Below are positions 1 to 8,807 of a DNA stretch of 34,837 nt, in pieces. The position numbers and the translations under genes are program-made. The notes under the pieces are model-generated. The model did no database searches. It was not told the DNA's origin and saw nothing but the letters and a program-made list of their open reading frames with translations. Each line of letters begins with the position of its first letter. The stretch's first letter is position 1. This DNA is from Rhodothermales bacterium. Its GTDB lineage: Bacteria; Bacteroidota; Rhodothermia; Rhodothermales; JABDKH01. The DNA is taken from NCBI GenBank assembly GCA_028284545.1, contig JANQRN010000270.1, positions 1 through 34,837 of the forward strand. Reading direction: 5' to 3'.

Positions 1-2
1 GA

Positions 3-911
3 GTCCACTACCGGGTCTACCTCTCCGACGGAACGCCATCTTCTTTCGCTGAGCTCGTCGCGGCCGGGCTAAAGACGGAAGCGTTGTTGATTGGCGAGAC
101 ACACGACGATCCGATCGCCCACGCAATCGAGCGCGAATTGCTCGTCGAGATGCATGGAGCTGCGCGCGGGCGACGGGTTGTGTTGACGCTCGAGATGTTC
201 GAGACCGATGTACAACAGGTCCTGGAAGAGTATCTGGCTGGTCTGATATCTGAGACACACTTCAAACGCAGTTCCCGACCCTGGGGCAACTACGACACCG
301 ACTATCGACCGTCGGTAGAATATGCACGCGAGCACGGTCTACCGGTAATTGCAACCAACGCGCCACGACGTTACGTAAGCCAGGTCACGCGAAACGGACC
401 ACAATGGCTCGAGACACTACCAGAATCTGCAAAACGGTACCTGCCGCCCTTGCCGTACGAGCTTGCGTCTCCGGCTTACAAGGCGGAGTGGGACGCGCTG
501 ATGGCAGAGTCTATGGCTCAGATGCAGGCACGGATGGATTCTGTGAAGGCGACTCGTAACACGACCGAAGACAGTACGTCGGCCGCTACACCGATGTCAC
601 ACGGAATGCCGCAGGGAATGGGGAATGCGCTGGACAGCCAGTCACTCTGGGACGCGTCGATGGCGTATTCGATCGCTCGTCAGCTGACCGACTATCCGGG
701 AACGCAGGTTGTTCATTTTGTCGGTGCGTTCCACGTCGAGAATGGGACTGGAATCCCTGAGCATCTGGCACGGTATCGACCCGGGACCGATCGCGTCATT
801 GTTTCCATCCGTCCACACGATGACATCGAAGCGTTCGATGCCGAGGAGTTTGCGCGACTGGGCGACTTTGTGATTCTGACGGATAAGTCTCTTCCACGGA
901 CGCAACGCTAA
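3..911 (+). CDS. ChaN-like haem-binding/uptake family protein (5'-truncated by window edge)
   Basis: The frame is open from base 3 (HYRVYLSDGTPSSFAELVAAGLKTEALLIGETHDDPIAHAIERELL...), so the ORF-track start at 84 (TTG) is probably internal. LIGETHDD and HFVGAFHVENGTGIPEHL are typical of ChaN/DUF399 proteins. Confidence 0.8.
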   Translation, partial: VHYRVYLSDGTPSSFAELVAAGLKTEALLIGETHDDPIAHAIERELLVEMHGAARGRRVVLTLEMFETDVQQVLEEYLAGLISETHFKRSSRPWGNYDTDYRPSVEYAREHGLPVIATNAPRRYVSQVTRNGPQWLETLPESAKRYLPPLPYELASPAYKAEWDALMAESMAQMQARMDSVKATRNTTEDSTSAATPMSHGMPQGMGNALDSQSLWDASMAYSIARQLTDYPGTQVVHFVGAFHVENGTGIPEHLARYRPGTDRVIVSIRPHDDIEAFDAEEFARLGDFVILTDKSLPRTQR

Positions 912-935
912 GCACAAGAGAGGCCGCGCGCGGCG

Positions 936-1682
936 ATGAAGGTGAACCCGACCAACATTTCCTTGGCACTCGTTGTGTGTGGCATCGTACTGTGTAGCCC
1001 GCTTGCCGTGTCGGCCCAGGGTACGGGTATTATGGCGCCCCAGGGGGTAGTTCAGGAGGGCTGGGCATACGTCTACGCTCCCGAGCACCAGGGCAGGAAG
1101 ACGGCGAGTGGTGAATCGTTCGCGCATGAAGGTTTCACGGGTGCGCATCGCACGCTGCCGATCGGTTCTCGTGTTCGCGTAACCAATCTCTCCAACCGTC
1201 GCAGCGCGATGGTCCGCATTACTGACCGCGGCCCCTACATTGCGACGCGGATAATTGACCTGTCGGCAGCAGCAGCACGGGAGATTGGGATGACGCGGGG
1301 CGGCGCGCGGGTCAGGCTTGAACTGACGAACGGTCCGCTGGCCGCAGACGCTAAAGCAGCGATTGACCTGGACGACGCAAGTCGCCCGTCGAGCGGCAGG
1401 TCGGAGGCACCGACAAGCGCATCTGAGCGTCGCGTGGAGTACACACTGCAACTTGGTTCGTTTTCGGACGAGGCGGCCGCGAGCCAACTTGCTCGCCGCG
1501 TTGAGGGCGGTTGGCTCTACAAGATCCGTGTCGGGGACAGTGATTTTTACCGCGTGAACTTCGGGATCTTCTCGACCGCAGCAGACGCCGAGCGTGCCCT
1601 CGCAAATCTTCAAGCGCGGGGGATTCGCGGTTTTGTAAAAACCGTGGACGAAGTTGAGCGCCAAACAGTCATCGATAACTAG
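936..1682 (+). CDS. rlpA: RlpA-like double-psi beta-barrel protein with C-terminal SPOR domain (septal ring lytic transglycosylase family)
   Basis: Signal peptide; GWAYVYAPEHQGRKTASGESF...LPIGSRVRVTNLSNRRSAMVRITDRGPY (RlpA DPBB) and a C-terminal YTLQLGSFSDEAAASQLARRV...YRVNFGIFSTAADAERAL SPOR domain. Confidence 0.85.
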   Translation: MKVNPTNISLALVVCGIVLCSPLAVSAQGTGIMAPQGVVQEGWAYVYAPEHQGRKTASGESFAHEGFTGAHRTLPIGSRVRVTNLSNRRSAMVRITDRGPYIATRIIDLSAAAAREIGMTRGGARVRLELTNGPLAADAKAAIDLDDASRPSSGRSEAPTSASERRVEYTLQLGSFSDEAAASQLARRVEGGWLYKIRVGDSDFYRVNFGIFSTAADAERALANLQARGIRGFVKTVDEVERQTVIDN

Positions 1683-1689
1683 AATAGTC

Positions 1690-3408
1690 ATGACCCGACA
1701 GGTACGGAAGCTGTGGATCGTGCTGGCGCTTGTTGCGTTTGGCTGCGACAGATCTGGCGACGAACCCGGCGATCAGGCCAGAAACGAAGTGATGGAGGGT
1801 GAAATGGGATCGGGAGACGAGTCACCTTCGGATGTCGTCAGCGGAGTATCGTCCAGCGAGCTGCTCGCGAAATACACTTCGTTCAAATTGACTGCAGACA
1901 TCTCTCACCTGTCGGCAGACCAGCGGGCGATGCTGCCATTGCTCATGGAAGCAGCAGACGAGATGGACGCGATCTTCTGGAAGCAGGCTTATGGTGATCG
2001 AGAGGATTTAATGGCCTCGATAGACGACGACGGCCTCCGCCAGTTTGTTGAGATCAACTACGGGCCATGGGATCGTCTCGACGGCAACAGACCGTTTATT
2101 GCAGGTGTTGGCTCCAAACCGGCCGGCGCGGCGCTATATCCTGCCGACATGACACGCGAAGAGTTTGAGCGTGCCGCCAGTCGGAATCCGGAGCTGCGGA
2201 GCCTGTATACGGTCGTTCGGCGTGACGAATCCGGCAGCCTTAAGGCGGTGCCGTATAGCCGTGCCTTTGAAGCGGAGATGGCCCGCGCGGCAGCGCTGCT
2301 ACGCCAGGCCGCCCGCCTTGCCGAGGACGAGGGTTTCGCCCGCTACTTGACCCTCAGAGCTGAGGCGCTGGAAAACGACGAGTATCAACCGAGCGACATG
2401 GCGTGGATGGACATGAAGTCGAATGACATCGACTTCGTGGTCGGGCCCATCGAGGTCTACGAGGACGAGCTCTTTGGTTACAAGGCGGGAGCAGAGGCAT
2501 ACCTTCTTATCAAAGACCAGGAATGGAGCCGCCGGCTGTCGCGATTCGCGGCGCTGCTGCCCGACCTTCAGCAGGGACTTCCCGTCGATTCAATTTACAA
2601 GCGGGAAAATCCGGGCACCGACTCCGACCTGAATGCCTACGATGCGATCTACTACGCCGGCGACGCCAACGCCGGATCAAAGACGATCGCGATCAATCTG
2701 CCGAACGACGAAGAAGTGCAGGCGACGAAAGGATCGCGCAGACTGCAGCTGAAGAATGCGATGCAGGCAAAATTCGACAAAATCCTGGAGCCCATTGCCG
2801 ATGAGCTCATCGATGGAAAACAGCGAAAGCATGTAACCTTCGACGCCTTCTTTGCCAACACGATGTTGCACGAGGTCGCGCACGGGCTTGGAATCAAGAA
2901 GACCATTGACGACAGCAGCACGGTTCGCGAGGCGCTTAGGGAGCTTTACTCGGCGTTGGAAGAAGGAAAAGCAGACATTCTGGGCCTATACATGGCGACA
3001 TCCCTCATCGAGCAGGGCGAGTTTGACTCGGAGGTGAGCAAGGCTGATGTCACCGACAACTATGTGACGTTTCTCGCCAGCATTTTCCGGTCTATCCGGT
3101 TCGGCACGTCTTCGGCACACGGCACGGCAAACATGATTCGGTTCAATTTCTTTCGAGAAATGGAAGCCTTCACGCGCAGTCGAAGCGGGAAATATCGGGT
3201 CAACGCAGATCAGATCCGTGCAGCTACTGATTCGCTTTCCGCCCGCATCCTGATGTTGCAGGGCGACGGCGACTACGAAGGTGCGGCCGAATTCGTTGCC
3301 AAGTACGCAGTTGTGGGAGACGAATTGCGTAGCGACCTCGAGCGGCTTTCAGCCGCCGGGATTCCCGTTGACATTACCTTCGTTCAGGGTATGACGGCGC
3401 TTCGCTAG
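1690..3408 (+). CDS. Peptidase M49 (dipeptidyl-peptidase III)-like lipoprotein with HExxH motif
   Basis: Start ATG 1690 gives a lipoprotein-like leader (MTRQVRKLWIVLALVAFGC). Zinc motif HEVAH (2869-2883) and second motif EEGKAD (2959-2976) resemble M49 HExxGH / EExR(A)(D/E). Confidence 0.75.
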   Translation: MTRQVRKLWIVLALVAFGCDRSGDEPGDQARNEVMEGEMGSGDESPSDVVSGVSSSELLAKYTSFKLTADISHLSADQRAMLPLLMEAADEMDAIFWKQAYGDREDLMASIDDDGLRQFVEINYGPWDRLDGNRPFIAGVGSKPAGAALYPADMTREEFERAASRNPELRSLYTVVRRDESGSLKAVPYSRAFEAEMARAAALLRQAARLAEDEGFARYLTLRAEALENDEYQPSDMAWMDMKSNDIDFVVGPIEVYEDELFGYKAGAEAYLLIKDQEWSRRLSRFAALLPDLQQGLPVDSIYKRENPGTDSDLNAYDAIYYAGDANAGSKTIAINLPNDEEVQATKGSRRLQLKNAMQAKFDKILEPIADELIDGKQRKHVTFDAFFANTMLHEVAHGLGIKKTIDDSSTVREALRELYSALEEGKADILGLYMATSLIEQGEFDSEVSKADVTDNYVTFLASIFRSIRFGTSSAHGTANMIRFNFFREMEAFTRSRSGKYRVNADQIRAATDSLSARILMLQGDGDYEGAAEFVAKYAVVGDELRSDLERLSAAGIPVDITFVQGMTALR

Positions 3409-3448
3409 ATGGCACCGTGCTTGACGCGGTTTAGGTGCCGACAGAACA

Positions 3449-5692
3449 ATGATTGGTGACATCCTTCTCGGTTGTGCCCGCGTATCAAGGGCCGGTGCGC
3501 TGATTGCGCTGATCGTGCTTGTTGCGCCAGCCCGGCAGCCTGCCGGCGCCGTGTCTGTAGGGCAGGAGGCTCACCAGGAAGTTGTTGCGGCGAGAACGCT
3601 GGTCGAAGGGCAAGCAACACCGGTCCAATCCTGTCGCGAACTATCTTCTGAAGGGGTCGACCTTCGCTGCATCGACCTCGAGCCGACCTCGGCTTTCCAG
3701 GGTGTAAGCGCGCGGATTGACATGCATCAATCCGCCACACCGTTCGGAGTTGCTGTTTCAGCAGATGGCACACCACGGTACGATCTGACAGCCCAGGTCT
3801 CAGGATTGCAGCGGCCAGCAGGCGACGACAGGGCGTATGTCGCCTGGCTGACGACGGAGTTTATGGCTCCAGTTGCGCGACTTGGAACGCTATCAAACGG
3901 TGAAAACGACCTGGGTACCGTCGCGCTGAACAAATTTCGTGTTCTCGTATCACTTGAACCCGACAGTTTCGCGACTGTCCGGTCGGGTGAACTTGTCGTT
4001 CGGGGTGCCTCACCCAGCAGCAGGCTTCAGGGGCACGATTTTGCGTTTGCCTCACCGCTTGCAGCGTACGGGTCGTCGAGGGATGGCGAGCGTGGCGACC
4101 CGATCCACGGACACCAAGGGCATGACATGACTACGATGCCGCCTCGTCGATTCGACTTGTCGATGCCACCGGGCATGATGCACATTCGGCCGGACGTGCA
4201 AGCCTGGCTTCCCGCATCAACAGAGAACATTCCACGAGCAAAGCCCCAGTCTTGGATGCGGATGGCCGATGGTGACACGCTCCGCCTGACGGCGACGCCG
4301 GTACGGAGGCGGTTGCAGAGCCGCGACGTGATCATGTATGGATTTAACGGCGAGCTTCCGGGACCGCTAATCGAAGTCCGGGAGTCAGCCACGATCGTTG
4401 TTGACTTCCTGAACCAATTGCCACTGCCGATGGCGGTGCACTGGCATGGCATCCGGTTGGAGAATCAATACGACGGAGTACCCGGAGTCACGCAGGACCC
4501 GGTCGCGCCCGGTGAGCGTTTCGAGTACAAGGTCCATTTCCGCGATCCCGGTCTGTATTGGTATCACCCACACCATCGCGAGGATATCTTCCAGGACCTC
4601 GGCCTGTACGGAAATATGCTGGTCAGGCCGCCGGACGCCGACACCGATGCCTTTGATCGCGAAGAGGTGTTGCTGCTGGACGACATTCTTATGGATGACA
4701 AGATCGTGGCCTACGGTGAGGAGGCGGCGAACTACGCCCTCATGGGGAGGTTTGGAAACGTACTCCTGGTGAATGGCGAGCCAGAGTATAATCTCAGCGT
4801 CGAGGCAAATGAGATTGTTCGATTGTATTTGACGAACGTCTCGAACACCCGCACTTTCAATCTTCGATTCAAAGGAGCCGAGGTCGCCGTTGTTGGGTCT
4901 GACCTGGGAATGTTCGAGTGGCAAACCCCCGTGTCCTCCATCGTCATCGCGCCCGCCGAGCGGTACATCGTGGATCTGCGATACCGAGATGCCGGCCGTT
5001 ACGCGCTGACTAACGCGGTCCAGGCACTGGACCATATCAACGCAACTTACTTCCCGGCGATCGACACGCTCGGCTCCATTGATGTCCGTGTCGCACCATC
5101 AGAGTCTCCGCGCAGAACGGCCAGGCGCAATTTGACTGAGGCCCATGCGAACGATGCTTCGCGAGCCGACATGCGTGCCATTCGCAGCCATTGGGACAGG
5201 CCCGTTGATCACACACTTGAGCTGACACTGAGGGTCGACGGACTTCCCGCCGTCGTGGAGCAGTTGATGCGATCCGACCGCGTGTACTTTTCTCCAGTCG
5301 AGTGGGAAGGCACGATGCCCATGATGAACTGGGCGAGCACAACAAAGGAGGTCGCGTGGGTGCTCCGTGATACCGATACGGGGCTCGAGGATATGGATAT
5401 CGATTGGACGTTTCGCGTGGGTGACGTGGTGAAGCTGCGACTCATCAACGATCGCGACACGTTTCACGGCATGCAGCACCCCCTGCACATCCACGGACAG
5501 CGCTTCGCGGTGATCTCCCGCAACGGGCAACCAAACGAAAACCTTGTGTGGAAAGACACCGTGCTGCTTCCGGCAGGGTCAACTACCGAAATACTGCTTG
5601 AACTGAGCAATCCCGGCCGCTGGATGGTTCACTGCCACATCGCCGAGCACCTTGAGGCAGGAATGAAGATGGTATTCACAGTGGAACCGTGA
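3449..5692 (+). CDS. Multicopper oxidase family protein with extra N-terminal domain
   Basis: All four copper signatures are present: HWHG, YWYHPHH, HPLHIHG and HCHIAEHLEAGM. There is an N-terminal signal peptide and a roughly 150-aa domain before the cupredoxin part. Confidence 0.9.
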   Translation: MIGDILLGCARVSRAGALIALIVLVAPARQPAGAVSVGQEAHQEVVAARTLVEGQATPVQSCRELSSEGVDLRCIDLEPTSAFQGVSARIDMHQSATPFGVAVSADGTPRYDLTAQVSGLQRPAGDDRAYVAWLTTEFMAPVARLGTLSNGENDLGTVALNKFRVLVSLEPDSFATVRSGELVVRGASPSSRLQGHDFAFASPLAAYGSSRDGERGDPIHGHQGHDMTTMPPRRFDLSMPPGMMHIRPDVQAWLPASTENIPRAKPQSWMRMADGDTLRLTATPVRRRLQSRDVIMYGFNGELPGPLIEVRESATIVVDFLNQLPLPMAVHWHGIRLENQYDGVPGVTQDPVAPGERFEYKVHFRDPGLYWYHPHHREDIFQDLGLYGNMLVRPPDADTDAFDREEVLLLDDILMDDKIVAYGEEAANYALMGRFGNVLLVNGEPEYNLSVEANEIVRLYLTNVSNTRTFNLRFKGAEVAVVGSDLGMFEWQTPVSSIVIAPAERYIVDLRYRDAGRYALTNAVQALDHINATYFPAIDTLGSIDVRVAPSESPRRTARRNLTEAHANDASRADMRAIRSHWDRPVDHTLELTLRVDGLPAVVEQLMRSDRVYFSPVEWEGTMPMMNWASTTKEVAWVLRDTDTGLEDMDIDWTFRVGDVVKLRLINDRDTFHGMQHPLHIHGQRFAVISRNGQPNENLVWKDTVLLPAGSTTEILLELSNPGRWMVHCHIAEHLEAGMKMVFTVEP

Positions 5693-5852
5693 GGGTGGAA
5701 CCGAAAGGGAGGAGGGTTGAAGGTGGAAGGTTGAGGTAGTACCGGCCAACGGGCCAAAAACACCACCACCTTGATGAACACAGACCGCCAACCCGCCGAC
5801 CCCCATCCCTCCAACCTTCAACCCACAACCCTCCACGCTCAACCCTCAACCC
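5693..5852. repeat. Inverted arrays of a degenerate heptanucleotide repeat (RGGTTGA / TCAACCY)
   Basis: + strand heptads 5693-5741: GGGTGGA ACCGAAA GGGAGGA GGGTTGA AGGTGGA AGGTTGA GGTAGTA. Opposite-orientation heptads 5804-5852: CATCCCT CCAACCT TCAACCC ACAACCC TCCACGC TCAACCC TCAACCC. Confidence 0.8.
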
Positions 5853-5923
5853 ATCCTTGTTTGTTTGCCGACGGCTAGGTACCGTGTACCGCCCTCATGT
5901 GAAACGCAACTTTCCGCATAGCC

Positions 5924-7372
5924 ATGTCTGACCCCATCCGTCTCCGCCGAATCATCGTTGTATCGCTTCTGCTGACTGCCCTTGTTGGCATTAGCAGTGC
6001 GCAGTCGCGGCTCCAACCCGGCGATGATGTAATGCAGTTCATAGGTGTCGACGAGCCGGTTGTCGTGCTACAACACGCGACCCTGATTGACGGAAACGGT
6101 GGTGAGGCAAGACATGATCATAGTGTTGTTATTGCTGACGGCCGGATCTCCGCAGTTGGGCCGACCTCAGAAGTGCAAGTGCCGTCCGGGGCGCGCGTGC
6201 TGGATCTGACCGGCCACACGCTCCTGCCGGGACTTGTTGGGCTGCACAACCACACCTACTACACGACTTCCGCGCGTCGATCTCAGATGGATTTTACGGC
6301 GCCGAGGCTTTATCTGGCTGCCGGGGTCACGACTATTCGTACTACGGGCAGCTACGCCCCGTACAGCGAGCTAAATCTGAAGCGTGCAATTGAGAAGGGT
6401 GATGTCCCCGGCCCGAGGATATTTGTCACTGGACCCTATATCACGGGTGGGCAGGGAATGACGTACATGACGCGTCTCTCCACGCCCGAAGACGCACGTC
6501 GCGTCGTGCGTTACTGGGCAGAAGAGGGCGTCTCATGGTTCAAGGCATATACACAAATCTCGCGTGCAGAGCTCGGCGCTGCGATCGATGAGGCGCACAA
6601 GCATGGAGTGCGCGTTACCGGCCACCTCTGCTCTGTTTCGTTCCGCGAGGCGGTCGCTCTCGGCATTGACAACCTCGAACACGGGTTCTTTACGAATACG
6701 GACTACGACCCAGACAAGCCGGCGGACGTTTGCCCGGATGATTTTCGACAGAGCCTAATGGACGTGAATCTGGAGAGCGAGGAGATTCAGGTAACCTTTC
6801 GGGAGATGATCGAGGCCGGTGTGCCCATGACGTCGACCCTTGCGGTCTACGAAATGTTTGTCCCGAACCGACCGCCAATCGAACAGCGCGTACTCGACGC
6901 GATGAGTGAAGAAACACGGCAGGAGTTCCTGGCCTCGCGTGAGCAGATCGCAACGATGGAAGGCCGCGAAGACTATCCGTTCTCCGAGTCGATGTTCAAG
7001 AAGGCGCTCAAGTACGAAAAGATGTTCGTTGACGCCGGCGGGTTGCTGGCGTCTGGGGTAGACCCGACGGGTTACGGCGGTGCACTGCCTGGATACGGCG
7101 ATCAACGCAACTACGAACTCCTTCGTGAGGCCGGCTTTACAACCGAACAGACCGTACAGATACTCACGGCTAACGGCGCGAAGGTGCTGGGTATCTTCGA
7201 CGAGGTGGGGTCGATTGAGTCCGGTAAGGTCGCCGACCTGGTAGCCGTTGCAGGCGACCTGACGAAGGACGACCTGGCGATTCGAAACGTGAACTGGGTG
7301 TTTCGCGACGGATACGGATTTGACTCGGGCAAGCTGATTCAGGCGATCGAGGGTTCGGTTGGGCTCCGGTAA
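5924..7372 (+). CDS. Exported amidohydrolase family protein (imidazolonepropionase-like)
   Basis: Signal peptide; TLIDGNGG...VVIADGRISAVG...GHTLLPGLVGLHNHTYY, WFKAYT, VTGHLC, NLEHG, ASGVDPTG and a C-terminal SIESGKVADLVAVAGDL. Confidence 0.88.
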   Translation: MSDPIRLRRIIVVSLLLTALVGISSAQSRLQPGDDVMQFIGVDEPVVVLQHATLIDGNGGEARHDHSVVIADGRISAVGPTSEVQVPSGARVLDLTGHTLLPGLVGLHNHTYYTTSARRSQMDFTAPRLYLAAGVTTIRTTGSYAPYSELNLKRAIEKGDVPGPRIFVTGPYITGGQGMTYMTRLSTPEDARRVVRYWAEEGVSWFKAYTQISRAELGAAIDEAHKHGVRVTGHLCSVSFREAVALGIDNLEHGFFTNTDYDPDKPADVCPDDFRQSLMDVNLESEEIQVTFREMIEAGVPMTSTLAVYEMFVPNRPPIEQRVLDAMSEETRQEFLASREQIATMEGREDYPFSESMFKKALKYEKMFVDAGGLLASGVDPTGYGGALPGYGDQRNYELLREAGFTTEQTVQILTANGAKVLGIFDEVGSIESGKVADLVAVAGDLTKDDLAIRNVNWVFRDGYGFDSGKLIQAIEGSVGLR

Positions 7373-7781
7373 TTCAACGGATCTCAGGCACCGTCTCGGA
7401 TTGCGGATTGTGCTCGCAATCGTGCTCGCTGTCTGCGCGGCGCTCGTGGGCGGATTTGCAGGCACGGTCATCGGGGCCCGGTTCTTCGAAGCCCCCGATG
7501 ACGTATCTCGCATGACCAATGCGATCACCGGCATGACCGTCGGGTGCGGAATCTTCGTTGCGGCGGCAACCTACCTTTCGACCCGCCTCAGCATCCGTAG
7601 TATGCAGCGCGCGACCCTCGTTGCGCTATTCGCGGGAATAGGGCTTGTGATGGCCCTGTTCGTGTGGAGTCGAACGTATCAGCGCGGATTCCGGGAATCG
7701 TCGCCAGAGCCACTGCTCGTGGAAGTGAAAGCGCAACAAACGATACGGGAACCCGTTATAGATATTTCGATGTTTATCTAA
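7359..7781 (+). CDS. Small integral membrane protein of unknown function (about three TM segments)
   Basis: Hydrophobic segments IVLAIVLAVCAALVGGFAGTVIGA, ITGMTVGCGIFVAAATY and ATLVALFAGIGLVMALFVW. The TTG start overlaps the upstream stop. Confidence 0.6.
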   Translation: MGSGNSTDLRHRLGLRIVLAIVLAVCAALVGGFAGTVIGARFFEAPDDVSRMTNAITGMTVGCGIFVAAATYLSTRLSIRSMQRATLVALFAGIGLVMALFVWSRTYQRGFRESSPEPLLVEVKAQQTIREPVIDISMFI

Positions 7782-7830
7782 ATATCTAATCGTAGCCATT
7801 GACGGATCTGATGGAGTCCGGAAACGCAGT

Positions 7831-8085
7831 TTGAAGGCGCTCTTCAGGGCACTGAACGACCCGACGCGCCGCGAAATTCTTGAAATGCTGAAGGTACGCG
7901 ACCTCACCGCCGGTGAAATCGCTGAGGCGTTCGAAATCAGCAAGCCAAGCGTCTCGCACCACCTGTCGGTACTGCAAAGGGCTGACCTCGTGCGCGTTAC
8001 CCGGAACGGTCAGTTCCTCTCCTACTCTATCAATACTACCGTACTGGAGGACGCCGTCAACTGGCTCCTCCGCTTGACGCAGTAG
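7831..8085 (+). CDS. sdpR: ArsR-family transcriptional regulator, SdpR-like autorepressor
   Basis: MKALFRALNDPTRREILEMLKVRDLTAGEIAEAFEISKPSVSHHLSVLQRADLVRVTRNGQFLSYSIN: a canonical winged-helix ArsR/SdpR protein next to an SdpI homologue. Apparent TTG start. Confidence 0.88.
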   Translation: MKALFRALNDPTRREILEMLKVRDLTAGEIAEAFEISKPSVSHHLSVLQRADLVRVTRNGQFLSYSINTTVLEDAVNWLLRLTQ

Positions 8086-8111
8086 ACGACTCCGCTTCGA
8101 AGCCGCCGCTG

Positions 8112-8807
8112 ATGACCCAATCCAATCAACACACACAAAGCGAACGCCTCACGGCCGCGCAATTCGTCCGTGCCGAGCTACCAACGCTCATCCTGCTGGC
8201 GCTACCATTCGTGATTCTGCCGATTGTCTGGAACGACCTTCCAGACGAGGTGCCGATGCACTGGAACTTCGCGGGTGAGGTTGATCGGTGGGAAGCACCC
8301 GGATTCAACCTGTTCCTGGTTCCTATCATCGCAGTCGGTCTATACCTGTTCATGTTGCTGATTCCGCGCATCGACCCAAAGCGATCGGTAACCACGTTTG
8401 ACAAACCGATGCCGGCAATCCGCCTCGTAACGACGCTTGTCTTGACGGGCGTATTCCTGATGACGATCGCGACGGCAACAAAACGCGTAGGCGCATCCGA
8501 AATGATGCGATACCTGAGCGTTGGTCTGTCGGTGATGTTCGTGCTAGTCGGCAACTACTTGACGACGGTCCGACCCAACTACTTCATCGGGCTCCGGACG
8601 CCATGGACTCTCGAAAGTGAATCCGTCTGGACGGCGACGCACCGCTTGACCGGACGGCTTTGGGTTGCAGTTGGAACAGTCTTCGTCGTCGCCGCCCTTG
8701 CCATGCCCTGGGAGTCGTTCCGCTACATCTACTTCATCGGCCTTGGTTTGGCAATCCTGATTCCAGTTGTCTATTCGTTTGTTCTGTTCCGGAGGGAATT
8801 GCAATGA
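8112..8807 (+). CDS. sdpI: SdpI family integral membrane protein (DUF1648 plus SdpI domain)
   Basis: DEVPMHWNFAGEVDRW (DUF1648) and PNYFIGLRTPWTLESESVWTATHRLTGRLWV (SdpI signature); multiple TM helices. Confidence 0.9.
   Translation: MTQSNQHTQSERLTAAQFVRAELPTLILLALPFVILPIVWNDLPDEVPMHWNFAGEVDRWEAPGFNLFLVPIIAVGLYLFMLLIPRIDPKRSVTTFDKPMPAIRLVTTLVLTGVFLMTIATATKRVGASEMMRYLSVGLSVMFVLVGNYLTTVRPNYFIGLRTPWTLESESVWTATHRLTGRLWVAVGTVFVVAALAMPWESFRYIYFIGLGLAILIPVVYSFVLFRRELQ

Noticed and set aside
642-1691. 349-aa minus-strand ORF
   Set aside because: It is antisense to the ChaN-like and RlpA/SPOR genes, which have strong family motifs. The ORF is Arg/Cys-rich and has no recognisable domain.
6755-7534. 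259-aa minus-strand ORF opposite the amidohydrolase
   Set aside because: Shadow ORF; the amidohydrolase frame carries all the family motifs.
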